A stretch of DNA of 64,000 nt from Erythrobacter sp. HL-111. GTDB lineage: Bacteria > Pseudomonadota > Alphaproteobacteria > Sphingomonadales > Sphingomonadaceae. The notes under the pieces were generated by a model, which made no database searches, was not told where the DNA came from, and saw only the letters and a program-made list of their open reading frames with translations. The position numbers and the translations under genes are program-made. The DNA lies in contig NZ_LT629743.1 in the NCBI RefSeq assembly GCF_900105095.1, positions 1,054,001 through 1,118,000 of the forward strand. Reading direction: 5' to 3'. Shown here piece after piece: positions 10,110-17,776 of this stretch. The first letter of the stretch is position 1. Each line of letters opens with the position of its first letter.

Positions 10110-10136
10110 GGGGCCGGACGCAGCGCGTCCGGCCCC
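10110..10136 (-). terminator. Rho-independent terminator (mainly for the outer-membrane protein gene)
   Basis: A perfect 12-bp stem (GGGGCCGGACGC / GCGTCCGGCCCC) with a three-base loop. The T-tract (CTTTTCG) follows it on the minus strand, so it terminates the outer-membrane protein transcript; it may also stop plus-strand transcripts from the greB side. Confidence 0.8.
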
Positions 10137-10156
10137 CTCGCTTACTGCCGGAAGGA

Positions 10157-10822
10157 TCAGAAGCGCAGACCGACGCCGGCCATTACCTGGTGCCGATCGA
10201 GATCGATCCCGCCGAGATCGACATCGGGGATCGTGTCGTCCTCGAAATCCAGTTCGGCCTCGCTGTAGTTCGAATAGCGATATTCGAGCTTGGCGAAGGT
10301 GTTCGTGGCAAAGCGGTACTCCGCCCCCGCCCCCAGGCGATATCCATCGGCGTCGATCTTCTCGGCGTAATCCTCGCCGTCGAAAGTGCCCTCGCGGTTG
10401 TAGCGGGCATTGGTGTAGCCGCCCTTGGCATAGACGAGCAGCCCGGGCGAGGCGACGACCCCGGCGCGCGCGCCGAGATAGATGTCGCGCCCCGTATCGA
10501 CCTGGCCGAGCCCGATGTCCTCGAAATTGCCGTCGTCGAACCCGGTATCGGCCGTTGAATCGGTCAGTTCCGCCTCGACGCCGACGACAATGCCGCCGAA
10601 ATCATAGTCGTATCCCGCGCCCACGCCGTAGACGAGGCCCTCGATCGACTCGTCGTTGTCTTCGTTGAGGTCGTCATCGACCGTGTCGCCCGCCTTGCTC
10701 GCATCGAAGCCGGCAAGCGCTTCGAGCCGGAAGCCGGTGAAGTCGTCCTCCTCCTGCGCCATGGCGGGAGAGGAGACGGCGAAGGCCGATCCTGCAAGGA
10801 GGAATAGGGTGAGTTTTTTCAT
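10157..10822 (-). CDS. Outer-membrane beta-barrel protein (OmpW/porin-like opacity family)
   Basis: The 221-residue protein starts with a signal peptide (MKKLTLFLLAGSAFAVSSPA, ending AMAQ) and continues with alternating beta-strand patterns rich in Gly, Tyr and Asp, ending in the barrel signature VMAGVGLRF with a terminal Phe, as recognised by the BAM machinery. It resembles eight-stranded outer-membrane beta-barrel proteins of the opacity/porin family found widely in alphaproteobacteria. The true start is ATG 10822, with GGAG seven bases upstream; longer in-frame extension would be non-signal-like. The gene ends in the terminator at 10110-10136. Confidence 0.85.
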   Translation of the reverse strand: MKKLTLFLLAGSAFAVSSPAMAQEEDDFTGFRLEALAGFDASKAGDTVDDDLNEDNDESIEGLVYGVGAGYDYDFGGIVVGVEAELTDSTADTGFDDGNFEDIGLGQVDTGRDIYLGARAGVVASPGLLVYAKGGYTNARYNREGTFDGEDYAEKIDADGYRLGAGAEYRFATNTFAKLEYRYSNYSEAELDFEDDTIPDVDLGGIDLDRHQVMAGVGLRF

Positions 10823-11104
10823 CTGCTTTCTCCGTCTTTCGTTGCACGGCGCCGTGGCCGTGTCGGACGGGGAACGGGTCGGTTTTTCCTTTTGTTTCAT
10901 TAACATGGCGCAACAAGACGGTGTTGCGGAATGGCCACGAAACCCTCGCCGGGCCGTGATCTGCGTGCGCCGGAACGCAGCTTTCGAAATTCATCGACGA
11001 GGCGACGGGCACGGGCGGCGATTCGGGGAACCGCCGCGCGCCTCCTGCCTCGCGCGTGCGGGCTTTGCTTTGTTCGGGCCGAGCGACTATATGCCCGCGC
11101 GATC

Positions 11105-12358
11105 ATGCCAGACACGAGCCTCATGACCATTCCCGGGCAGGTCGACCCGGTTCCCGTCGCGCGCGACATCACGCCGCGCGCGGACGGGCGCGTCGACCTC
11201 ATCGGCCTGCCCAAGGCGCGGATCCGCGAATTGTTCGAGGAAGCGGGGCTCGACGCGAAGGCGGCAAAGCTGCGGGCCAAACAGGTGTTCCACTGGCTTT
11301 ACCACCGCGGCGTCACCGCTTTCGAGGCGATGACCGACATCGCCAAGACCATGCGCCCGTGGCTCGCCGAACGGTTCGTGATCGGACGGCCCGAAGTGGT
11401 CGAGGCGCAGCACAGCGCGGACGGCACGCGCAAGTGGCTGCTGCGGACCAGCGACGGCCACGATTTCGAGATGGTCTTCATCCCCGACGAAACCCGCGGG
11501 ACGCTATGCGTGTCGAGCCAGGTCGGCTGCACCTTGAACTGCACCTTCTGCCACACCGGCACGATGCGGCTGGTGCGCAATCTCACCCCGGGCGAGATCG
11601 TCGGCCAGGTCATGCTCGCGCGCGATGCGCTGGGCGAATGGCCGCGCGGGACGATGGCGGGGCTCGACGAGGTCGAGGAAGATCGGGGCCACTACACCGC
11701 CGACGGGCGCCTGCTCACCAATATCGTGATGATGGGCATGGGCGAACCGCTCTACAATTTCGACCATGTCCGCGATGCGCTGAACCTGGTGATGGATGGT
11801 GACGGGCTGGCCCTGTCGAAGCGGCGCATCACGCTGTCGACCAGCGGCGTCGTCCCGATGATGGAACGCTGCGGCAAGGAGATCGGCGTGAACCTCGCCG
11901 TGAGCCTCCACGCGGTCCGCAAGGAGGTGCGCGACGAGATCGTGCCGCTCAACCGCAAATACGGGATCGAGGACCTGCTGCAGGCCTGCGCCGACTATCC
12001 CGGCGCCTCGAACGCGCGGCGCATCACCTTCGAATACGTAATGCTCAAGGACAGGAACGACAGCGACGAGGACGCGCGCGAACTCGTCCGGCTGCTGCGC
12101 GCATACGATTTGCCCGCCAAGGTCAATCTGATCCCCTTCAATCCCTGGCCGGGCGCCGGCTACGAATGCTCGACCCCCGAACGCATCCGCGCCTTTTCCG
12201 ACATCGTGTTCGAGGGCGGGATCAGCGCCCCCGTCCGCACCCCGCGCGGGCGCGACATCGACGCGGCCTGCGGCCAGCTGCGCACCGCGGCCGAGAAGAA
12301 GAGCCGCGCCGAGCGCGACCGCGAGGCTGCCGCCGCAGCCGCCGCCGCGGTTCCCTGA
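11105..12358 (+). CDS. rlmN: Dual-specificity RNA methyltransferase RlmN
   Basis: RlmN is a radical-SAM enzyme that makes 2-methyladenosine at 23S rRNA A2503 and tRNA A37. The 417-residue protein has the FeS-binding CTLNCTFC (Cys142, Cys146, Cys149), the GMGEPLYNF motif, the SGVVPMM segment, and [16 protein letters not shown] near the C-terminus. The tail ends in a Glu/Arg and poly-Ala stretch, longer than in E. coli. The start is ATG 11105 or ATG 11123; neither has a strong ribosome binding site. The 282 bases upstream hold the divergent promoter region shared with the outer-membrane protein gene. Confidence 0.95.
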   Translation: MPDTSLMTIPGQVDPVPVARDITPRADGRVDLIGLPKARIRELFEEAGLDAKAAKLRAKQVFHWLYHRGVTAFEAMTDIAKTMRPWLAERFVIGRPEVVEAQHSADGTRKWLLRTSDGHDFEMVFIPDETRGTLCVSSQVGCTLNCTFCHTGTMRLVRNLTPGEIVGQVMLARDALGEWPRGTMAGLDEVEEDRGHYTADGRLLTNIVMMGMGEPLYNFDHVRDALNLVMDGDGLALSKRRITLSTSGVVPMMERCGKEIGVNLAVSLHAVRKEVRDEIVPLNRKYGIEDLLQACADYPGASNARRITFEYVMLKDRNDSDEDARELVRLLRAYDLPAKVNLIPFNPWPGAGYECSTPERIRAFSDIVFEGGISAPVRTPRGRDIDAACGQLRTAAEKKSRAERDREAAAAAAAAVP

Positions 12359-12520
12359 CGCACGCCCGGACGCACGCGCCGCACGGCCCGTCCGGACCGG
12401 TTCCCGCCGGAACCACATAGGTTGCGGTTTTCGCCGCCGAAACAGCGCTTCAAGCGATTCTCCTGGTCCCCTCGCGCAGTCCCGCGCGAGGGTCGCACAA
12501 CCAGGAAGGAGGCGCGAAAC

Positions 12521-13033
12521 ATGGCGGAAATTCCCGTAGAGAAGAAATCGTCCGGCAAGGGCTGGCTCTGGCTGCTGCTGGTGCTGCTCGTCGTCCTGGC
12601 CATCGCATGGTGGCTTCTGGCGGAAGCGAACGAGCCCGAGAACAACGATCCGGTCGCGGTCGAGGAGACCGAGCCCACGACGACCGGCGCAATGACGCTG
12701 AGCGCGGTCCTCACCGATCCTTCCGCCTATTACGGGCGCGAAGGCTTCGACGACACGGTCACGGTCGCAGGTCCGCTCACCGACAGGGGCTTCTGGATCG
12801 AAAGCGGGGGCAACCGGATGTTCGCCATCGTGATCGACGAGCCGCGCGAGCAGCCGATCGACATCAATGTCGGCGCGACGCTCGACATCTCGGACGGCAC
12901 GATCCGCAACCCGGACGACATCGAGAATCTCCCCGGCGACGCGCTCGACGAAGACACGATCGCGGCGATGAAGGGCGAGGAGGTTGTCCTCGTCGTGGAC
13001 GAGGACGACATCGCCATCAGCGAAACCGCATGA
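12521..13033 (+). CDS. Single-pass membrane protein of unknown function
   Basis: The 170-residue protein has a short cytoplasmic basic N-terminus (MAEIPVEKKSSGKG), one strong membrane helix (about 14-36), and an acidic extracytoplasmic domain with SAYYGREGFDDTVTVAG and FWIESGGNRMFAIVIDE, which looks like a small beta-barrel (OB-like) fold. No family is recognised. The start is firm: AGGAGG lies just upstream of ATG 12521. Its stop is followed closely by the PRC-barrel gene, whose ribosome binding site starts 13 bases later, so the two are probably co-transcribed. Confidence 0.75.
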   Translation: MAEIPVEKKSSGKGWLWLLLVLLVVLAIAWWLLAEANEPENNDPVAVEETEPTTTGAMTLSAVLTDPSAYYGREGFDDTVTVAGPLTDRGFWIESGGNRMFAIVIDEPREQPIDINVGATLDISDGTIRNPDDIENLPGDALDEDTIAAMKGEEVVLVVDEDDIAISETA

Positions 13034-13059
13034 ACGCGCGGCGACAAGGAGAGACGCCC

Positions 13060-13398
13060 ATGAACACCGACGATTATGTCGATCTCGCCGATCTCGACGA
13101 CTACCGGCTCGAGAACAGCGACCAGGACCTGCGCGGCCACGGGCTCTACAGCACGGACGGAACCCGGCTCGGCACGATCCGGCGGATGCTGGTCGATCCC
13201 GAGCGCGAGCATGTCGCGGCGCTCGTGCTCGACGACGGGCGCGGCGTGCCGGTGAGCGAGATCGAGATCCGCCGGGGCGAGGCCTATATCGATCCGGTCG
13301 AGGAAAGCCGCTGGTTCCGCACCCGGGACACACGGCGCGACGTCGAACGCGGGCCGGTCCCGGTGCGGCGGCGCGACCATCCGCGCGGGCCGGTCTGA
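13060..13398 (+). CDS. PRC-barrel domain protein
   Basis: The 112-residue protein contains a PRC-barrel-like core: HGLYSTDGTRLGTIRRMLVDPEREHVAALVLDDGRGVPVSE (about 28-70; quoted motif parts are GTIRRMLVDP and AALVLDDGRG), followed by an Arg-rich tail. PRC-barrel proteins often sense envelope or ribosome-related states; the role here is unknown. The start at 13060 is chosen because AAGGAG lies eight bases upstream; an in-frame ATG at 13030 overlaps the preceding stop but lacks a site. It is preceded by the membrane protein and convergent with the permease. Confidence 0.8.
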   Translation: MNTDDYVDLADLDDYRLENSDQDLRGHGLYSTDGTRLGTIRRMLVDPEREHVAALVLDDGRGVPVSEIEIRRGEAYIDPVEESRWFRTRDTRRDVERGPVPVRRRDHPRGPV

Positions 13399-13407
13399 CG
13401 GGACGCG

Positions 13408-14631
13408 TCAGCCGCCGGTCCCGGTAACCCACAAGACGACCTGCCCCACCACCGCGAGGGCGCAGGTGATCAGCCCGAGGACGGGCACGATCTTCCACAT
13501 GTTCGGCACGTCCTCGGGCTGGCTTTCGCGCTTCATCCGCCACAGCGCCGCGTTGACCGCGGCAAAGACGATGAGGATCGCAAGGCTCGTCCCGCTTGCC
13601 AGCGTCCCCAGCGGCACGAACAGCGCAAGCACGAGGATCGCCGCGAGCGAGGCCACCGTCGCGGCGATCGGGGTGTGCGTGGTGTCGTTCACCCGGCCGA
13701 ATATCCCGGGCGTCGCCAGCAGGTCGTCCCGGGCCATGTCCATCAGCATCCGCGCCGCCGCGATCACCTGCGTAAGTGCGCCGTTCACGATCACGAACAG
13801 GCTCGAGATGGCGAGCGGCAGGGCGGGAAACCCGGAATCCTCGGTCGCGGCATAGACCAGGGGCGCGTCGGCCGAAGCGAGGGCGTCGATGTCGCTCCGC
13901 CCGGCGAGCGCGGCGGCAATGGCGAGGTAGAAGAAGAACACGATCAGCAGCACCAGCCACATGGCGAGCGGGAGCGTCTTCTTGACGTCCTTCACCTCCT
14001 CCGCGGTCTGGGCGACGTCGCCGAACCCGATGAAGGAATAGATCGCGAGGAACGCGCCCGCCATGATCGCGCTGACCGCCCCGGCGTCGCCGAGTTCGCC
14101 CCCCTCGACCAGCCTGTCCGGCCAGCCGGTCAGGCTGTCGCGCAGGAGCCAGAGCACGACCAGCAGCGTTGCAAGGCCGACGGCCGTGGTGACCGACATG
14201 AACCACGCGCTCTGCTTCATGCCCGCGATCGAGATTGCACCCAGCAGCACGACGAGGCTGCTCGTCGCGGCCCAGTGCGGTACGTCGAGAAAGCTGTTCA
14301 GGTAGGACACGAAACCGGTCGTGATGGTCGCGCCCGACACGATGTTGGCGATGATCATGATCCAGCCGATCACGCCTGCGAAATTGTCCGAGCCGAAGCC
14401 TTCGCGGATGTAGTCGACCGCCCCGCCCGCGCTCGGCACGCGTGCGGCGATCTCGGCAAAGCTCAAGGCGGTGAAGGCGGCGACAACCCCGGCGCTCGCA
14501 TAGGCGAGCGGGGCCAATGTACCCGCCCTGCCCATGACCTCGCCGATGACGACGAAGATGCCAGCGCCCAGAATCGTGCCCGTCCCGTAGAGGATCAGGC
14601 TGGTCAGACCCATCGAACGCTTGAGTGGCAT
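13408..14631 (-). CDS. APC-superfamily amino acid permease
   Basis: The 407-residue protein is very hydrophobic with about 12 membrane helices. The first helix carries YGTGTILGAGIFVVIGE, the APC substrate-binding glycine motif, and the second half has SFIGFGDVAQTAEEVKD, typical of the amino acid-polyamine-organocation family. It is likely a cation-coupled amino acid transporter; the substrate is not evident. AAGGAG lies five bases before ATG 14631. It is convergent with the PRC-barrel gene and divergent from the Arg/Trp-rich secreted protein gene. Confidence 0.88.
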   Translation of the reverse strand: MPLKRSMGLTSLILYGTGTILGAGIFVVIGEVMGRAGTLAPLAYASAGVVAAFTALSFAEIAARVPSAGGAVDYIREGFGSDNFAGVIGWIMIIANIVSGATITTGFVSYLNSFLDVPHWAATSSLVVLLGAISIAGMKQSAWFMSVTTAVGLATLLVVLWLLRDSLTGWPDRLVEGGELGDAGAVSAIMAGAFLAIYSFIGFGDVAQTAEEVKDVKKTLPLAMWLVLLIVFFFYLAIAAALAGRSDIDALASADAPLVYAATEDSGFPALPLAISSLFVIVNGALTQVIAAARMLMDMARDDLLATPGIFGRVNDTTHTPIAATVASLAAILVLALFVPLGTLASGTSLAILIVFAAVNAALWRMKRESQPEDVPNMWKIVPVLGLITCALAVVGQVVLWVTGTGG

Positions 14632-14824
14632 GGTTCTCCTTCGCTGTCGCCTCGTCCAACCAAGCCGCGAGGCGCGAGGGCGTTCCATGGCGCGACCGTC
14701 TCGTCGCCGACAGGGCGATTTCCAGCGGAAAGGCCGCTTCGGACACGCGATTGTTCAGCTGGCGTTCGTCTTGCATGAACAAAATTGACCTCGTCCGCAT
14801 CACCGGACAGGAAAGGATCGGGTC

Positions 14825-15313
14825 ATGAAGACGATTGCACTGCTCGCCGCCGCCGGATCGTTGGCCGCTGCCGCCGCCGCCACCCCTGCCGCCGCGCTCG
14901 ACGTCGCGCCCCCCGCCCCGCAGGCCGCTGCCCTTGCCGGCTTCGGCAGCGGGATCGAGGCGCCCGCCGGTTTCGAGCGCGATCCGCCACCCCATGCCCG
15001 CTCCTGGGGCCGCCGCGACCGCGGCTGGGGCGAACGCTGGGACGACGACCGCTGGGACGATGACGACGACTGGCGCGAGCGCCGCCGCTGGCGTGACCGG
15101 GACCGCTGGAACGATCGGCGCTGGAACGATCGCCGCTGGGACGACCGGCGCTGGGAGGGCCGCAGGCTCGGTCGGCGCGACCGGATCTGGCGCGGGCGCG
15201 ACGGCCGCTTCCACTGCCGCCGCGACGACGGCACCACCGGCCTCGTGATCGGCGCGGGCGTCGGCGCGCTGCTCGGGCGCGAGATCGACCGCGGCGACGT
15301 GCGCTGCCGCTGA
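14825..15313 (+). CDS. Secreted Arg/Trp/Asp-rich protein with glycine-zipper segment
   Basis: The 162-residue protein has a signal peptide (about 1-24), a mature region with repeated RW-[DN]-DRR units (about 62-110), and a C-terminal glycine-zipper-like segment TTGLVIGAGVGALLGREID (about 136-154). The repeats resemble those of RcnB-like or 17-kDa surface-antigen-like envelope proteins, but no clear family can be claimed. Two other secreted basic proteins in this window (41774-42781 and 42970-43488) have the same parts in a different order. A terminator follows. Confidence 0.75.
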   Translation: MKTIALLAAAGSLAAAAAATPAAALDVAPPAPQAAALAGFGSGIEAPAGFERDPPPHARSWGRRDRGWGERWDDDRWDDDDDWRERRRWRDRDRWNDRRWNDRRWDDRRWEGRRLGRRDRIWRGRDGRFHCRRDDGTTGLVIGAGVGALLGREIDRGDVRCR

Positions 15314-15335
15314 CGGACGCACCGCTGCGAAAGGA

Positions 15336-15367
15336 GGGCCGCCGGGCGACGCGTCCGGCGGCCCTTT
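15336..15367 (+). terminator. Rho-independent terminator
   Basis: A 10-bp perfect stem (GGGCCGCCGG / CCGGCGGCCC) with a nine-base loop, followed by TTTCATT. It lies 22 bases after the stop of the Arg/Trp-rich secreted protein and ends that transcript before the SDR operon. Confidence 0.8.
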
Positions 15368-15448
15368 CATTGCGAGTTGCCGCGGCGCGGGGGCGCTGAT
15401 AGGGCTCGTTCCGATGCTGCTCAGGGCGCACCAGATGGAAGGACCGCG

Positions 15449-16240
15449 ATGACCCGCCCCGCGATCCTCGTCACCGGCGGCGCGACCCGGATCGGGGCGG
15501 CCCTCGTCACCGGTTTCGCAAGGGCGGGCTGGCACGCTTTGATCCATTACAACAGTTCGGGCGACGCCGCAGAGGAACTCGCCCGGTCCTTGCCCTCGGC
15601 CGAGACGGTGCGCTGCGACCTCGCCGATGACGAGGCGGCGCGCGCGATGATCGAAGACCTGGCCGCGCGGCTCCCCGACTGGCGCTGTCTCGTCAATTCG
15701 GCCGCGCTGTTCGAATATGACGGTGTCACCGATTGCGACCGCGAAACGTATCACCGTGCGATGCAGGTCAACGCCCTTTCCCCCGCGCGGATGGCGCAGG
15801 CCTTCCTCGCCCACGCGCGCAGCGGCGCGGGGCGCGTCGTGATCCAGGTGACCGACATGAAGATCGCCAATCCCAACCCGGATTTCTTCAGCTACACCAT
15901 GTCGAAACACGCGCTCGCCGCGACGATCGCGATGCTGGCGAAGGGCGCGATGCTGGCGAAGGGCGCGGCGCGGACCGAGGATCGGATCTACGGCCTCGCG
16001 CCGGGCGCGATCCTCGCCAGCCACGACCAGCGCGAGGAGGAGACCGAGGTGTCGCACCGCCTGAACCTGCTCGGCCGCAAGACCGGCGTGGAGGAGATCG
16101 TCGCCGCCGCGCGCTTCCTCGCCACCCGCGCGATGCGCAGCGGATCGTCGATCTTCGTCGATTCCGGGCAGCACCTGCTCGACCAGGACCGCGACGTGAT
16201 CTGGCTCGCGCGCGAGAAGGTTTCGAAGGGCATGGCATGA
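15449..16240 (+). CDS. Short-chain dehydrogenase/reductase, FolM/pteridine-reductase-like
   Basis: The 263-residue protein has an N-terminal NADP-binding TGGATRIGAAL, the NSAALFEYD motif and an active-site YTMSK (Tyr-x3-Lys) typical of SDR enzymes. The RIG in the first motif is typical of pteridine reductases and FolM (dihydromonapterin reductase). A perfect 18-bp in-frame tandem duplication (15929-15964) gives the repeated AMLAKGAMLAKGA after the active site. AAGGA lies six bases before ATG 15449. The stop overlaps the next ATG by four bases (ATGA), so the gene is translationally coupled to the cytochrome gene. Confidence 0.85.
   Translation: MTRPAILVTGGATRIGAALVTGFARAGWHALIHYNSSGDAAEELARSLPSAETVRCDLADDEAARAMIEDLAARLPDWRCLVNSAALFEYDGVTDCDRETYHRAMQVNALSPARMAQAFLAHARSGAGRVVIQVTDMKIANPNPDFFSYTMSKHALAATIAMLAKGAMLAKGAARTEDRIYGLAPGAILASHDQREEETEVSHRLNLLGRKTGVEEIVAAARFLATRAMRSGSSIFVDSGQHLLDQDRDVIWLAREKVSKGMA
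15929..15964 (+). repeat. 18-bp perfect tandem duplication inside the SDR gene
   Basis: GCGATGCTGGCGAAGGGC occurs twice back to back (15929-15946 and 15947-15964). It adds six residues (AMLAKG) without breaking the frame. It falls in the helix after the catalytic Tyr/Lys motif. Confidence 0.95.
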
Positions 16241-16920
16241 AGCACGCGCTCTCGACCCGGTTGTGGCACTGGATCAACGCGGTGGCGGTGGTGGTGCTGT
16301 TCATGTCGGGCCTGACGATCTCGAACGCGCACCGGCGGCTCTACTGGGGCAAGGCCGGCTGGGCGCCGGAAGAAGCCTGGCTCGAGGTGATGCGTTTTCC
16401 GGGCTGGGCGACGCTGCCGATGTTCCGCTACGATCTCGCCGAGGCGCGCGACTGGCACAACACCGCGGCATGGGTGTTCGCCCTCGGCCTCCTCGCCTAC
16501 TGGATCGTCATCCTCTTCAACGGCCATTTCCGCAGCGACATAGCCGCCGGCCCGCGCGCCTATCGCCCCTTTGCGATATGGGCAACGATCAGGGGCTACC
16601 TGACGGGCGCGAGCCGCCGCGCGGAGAAAACCGACTACAACCCGCTCCAGCGGATCGCATATGCCTTCGTGCTCGGCGTGTTCCTGCCCGGCATGGTGCT
16701 GACGGGCCTCGCGATCAGCCCGGGGATCGAGCCCGCCGCACCCTGGCTGGTCGAGGCCTTCGGCGGGCGACAGAGCGCGCGGAGCCTGCATTTCATCTTC
16801 GCCTTCGCCCTGCTCGGCTTTTTCATCGTCCATGTTGCCATGGTCTTCGTCGCCGGGCCGGTGAGGACCCTGTCGGGAATGCTCATCCCGAGTTTCCGCA
16901 AGGAGAAAGCCCATGGCTGA
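16237..16920 (+). CDS. Cytochrome b561-type membrane protein
   Basis: The 227-residue protein has four membrane helices and histidines placed as haem ligands in b-type cytochromes: RLWHWINA (helix 1), RDWHNTAAW (helix 2), and SLHFIFAF and FFIVHVAMVF (late helices). It belongs to the di-haem cytochrome b/b561 group that links quinones to periplasmic oxidoreductases. Its ATG overlaps the SDR stop (ATGA) and its end overlaps the next gene by eight bases, so it should be co-expressed with the molybdopterin enzyme, for which it is the likely membrane electron partner. Confidence 0.88.
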   Translation: MKHALSTRLWHWINAVAVVVLFMSGLTISNAHRRLYWGKAGWAPEEAWLEVMRFPGWATLPMFRYDLAEARDWHNTAAWVFALGLLAYWIVILFNGHFRSDIAAGPRAYRPFAIWATIRGYLTGASRRAEKTDYNPLQRIAYAFVLGVFLPGMVLTGLAISPGIEPAAPWLVEAFGGRQSARSLHFIFAFALLGFFIVHVAMVFVAGPVRTLSGMLIPSFRKEKAHG

Positions 16921-17662
16921 GATCGGACGCCGCCACCTGCTCGCAGGCCTCGCCGCGCTCGGCGCGGGGGCCTGTTCGCGCGTGGGCGAGAGCGAGAACG
17001 CCGGTTCGATCTTCGATGCCGCCGAAAGCTGGCACCGCGAAGCCCACCGGATTCTCGCCGGGCGCGAACGGCTCGCGCCCGAGTTCGAGCCTTCCGACAT
17101 CTCGCCGAACTTCCGCGGCAATGGGTCGCTGACCGTCGACACGCCCGAATACCGCGAGGAACTGGCGAACGGCTTTCCCAACTGGCGGCTGGAAGTCACG
17201 GGCCTCGTCGCCAAGCCGCTCAGCCTCTCGCTCGAAACGCTGCGCGCCCTTCCGCAGCGGGTGCAGATCACCCGGCACGACTGCGTCGAGGGCTGGAGCG
17301 CGATCGGCGAATGGACCGGCCCGCAGCTTTCGACCATCCTCGATGCCGCCCGCGTCCTGCCCGAGGCCAATTTCATCGTCCTGCGCTGCGCCGATACGCT
17401 CTATGGTCGCCGCTATTACGAGAGCGTCGACATGGTCGATGCCTATCACCCGCAGACGATCATCGCCCACCGGCTGAACGGCGAGAACCTGCCCGAGAAG
17501 AACGGCGCGCCCTTGAGGATGCGGATCGAGCGGCAGCTGGGCTACAAGCACGCGAAATACCTCACGGGGATCGAAGCGGTCGCCAGCCTCGATGCCATCG
17601 GCGAGGGCAAGGGCGGTTTCTGGGAGGATATCGCCGATTACCAGTGGTATGCGGGGATCTGA
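16913..17662 (+). CDS. Periplasmic molybdopterin-dependent oxidoreductase (sulfite-oxidase/MsrP fold)
   Basis: The 249-residue protein starts with a twin-arginine-like signal (GRRHLLAGLAALGAG) and carries the sulfite-oxidase-fold molybdopterin domain. The Mo-coordinating cysteine is in TRHDCVEGWS, followed by FIVLRCADTLYGRRYYES and a GAPLRMRIERQLGYKHAK segment that contacts the cofactor. It is related to MsrP, which reduces oxidised methionine in the periplasm, but lacks close similarity that would prove that substrate. It overlaps the cytochrome gene by eight bases; together they form a periplasmic oxidoreductase with a membrane haem subunit. Confidence 0.87.
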   Translation: MAEIGRRHLLAGLAALGAGACSRVGESENAGSIFDAAESWHREAHRILAGRERLAPEFEPSDISPNFRGNGSLTVDTPEYREELANGFPNWRLEVTGLVAKPLSLSLETLRALPQRVQITRHDCVEGWSAIGEWTGPQLSTILDAARVLPEANFIVLRCADTLYGRRYYESVDMVDAYHPQTIIAHRLNGENLPEKNGAPLRMRIERQLGYKHAKYLTGIEAVASLDAIGEGKGGFWEDIADYQWYAGI

Positions 17663-17672
17663 TGCCGCGATA

Positions 17673-17700
17673 TTGACACCGCCGAAAGCGCGTCCATCTT
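17673..17700 (+). promoter_or_regulatory. Possible promoter for cfa
   Basis: A perfect TTGACA (17673-17678) is followed 16 bases later by CATCTT (17695-17700), a possible -10 box. The -10-like element lies inside a 30-bp unit that is duplicated immediately downstream. The assignment is inferred from sequence only. Confidence 0.35.
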
Positions 17701-17740
17701 GGCGCGCCAGGCCGAAAGCGCGTCCATCTTGGCGCGCCAG
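17681..17740 (+). repeat. 30-bp perfect tandem duplication upstream of cfa
   Basis: Two exact copies lie at 17681-17710 and 17711-17740. Each ends in the palindrome TGGCGCGCCA. The pair lies between the molybdopterin enzyme stop and the cfa start, overlapping the possible cfa promoter, so copy number could affect cfa expression. Confidence 0.95.
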
Positions 17741-17776
17741 GCGTCGCCGGATCGTCCCGGCGAACAGGGAGCAGGC

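Noticed and set aside
11504..16174. 1556-residue open frame on the minus strand
   Set aside because: It runs opposite rlmN and through several well-supported genes in other frames, and its sequence is low-complexity.
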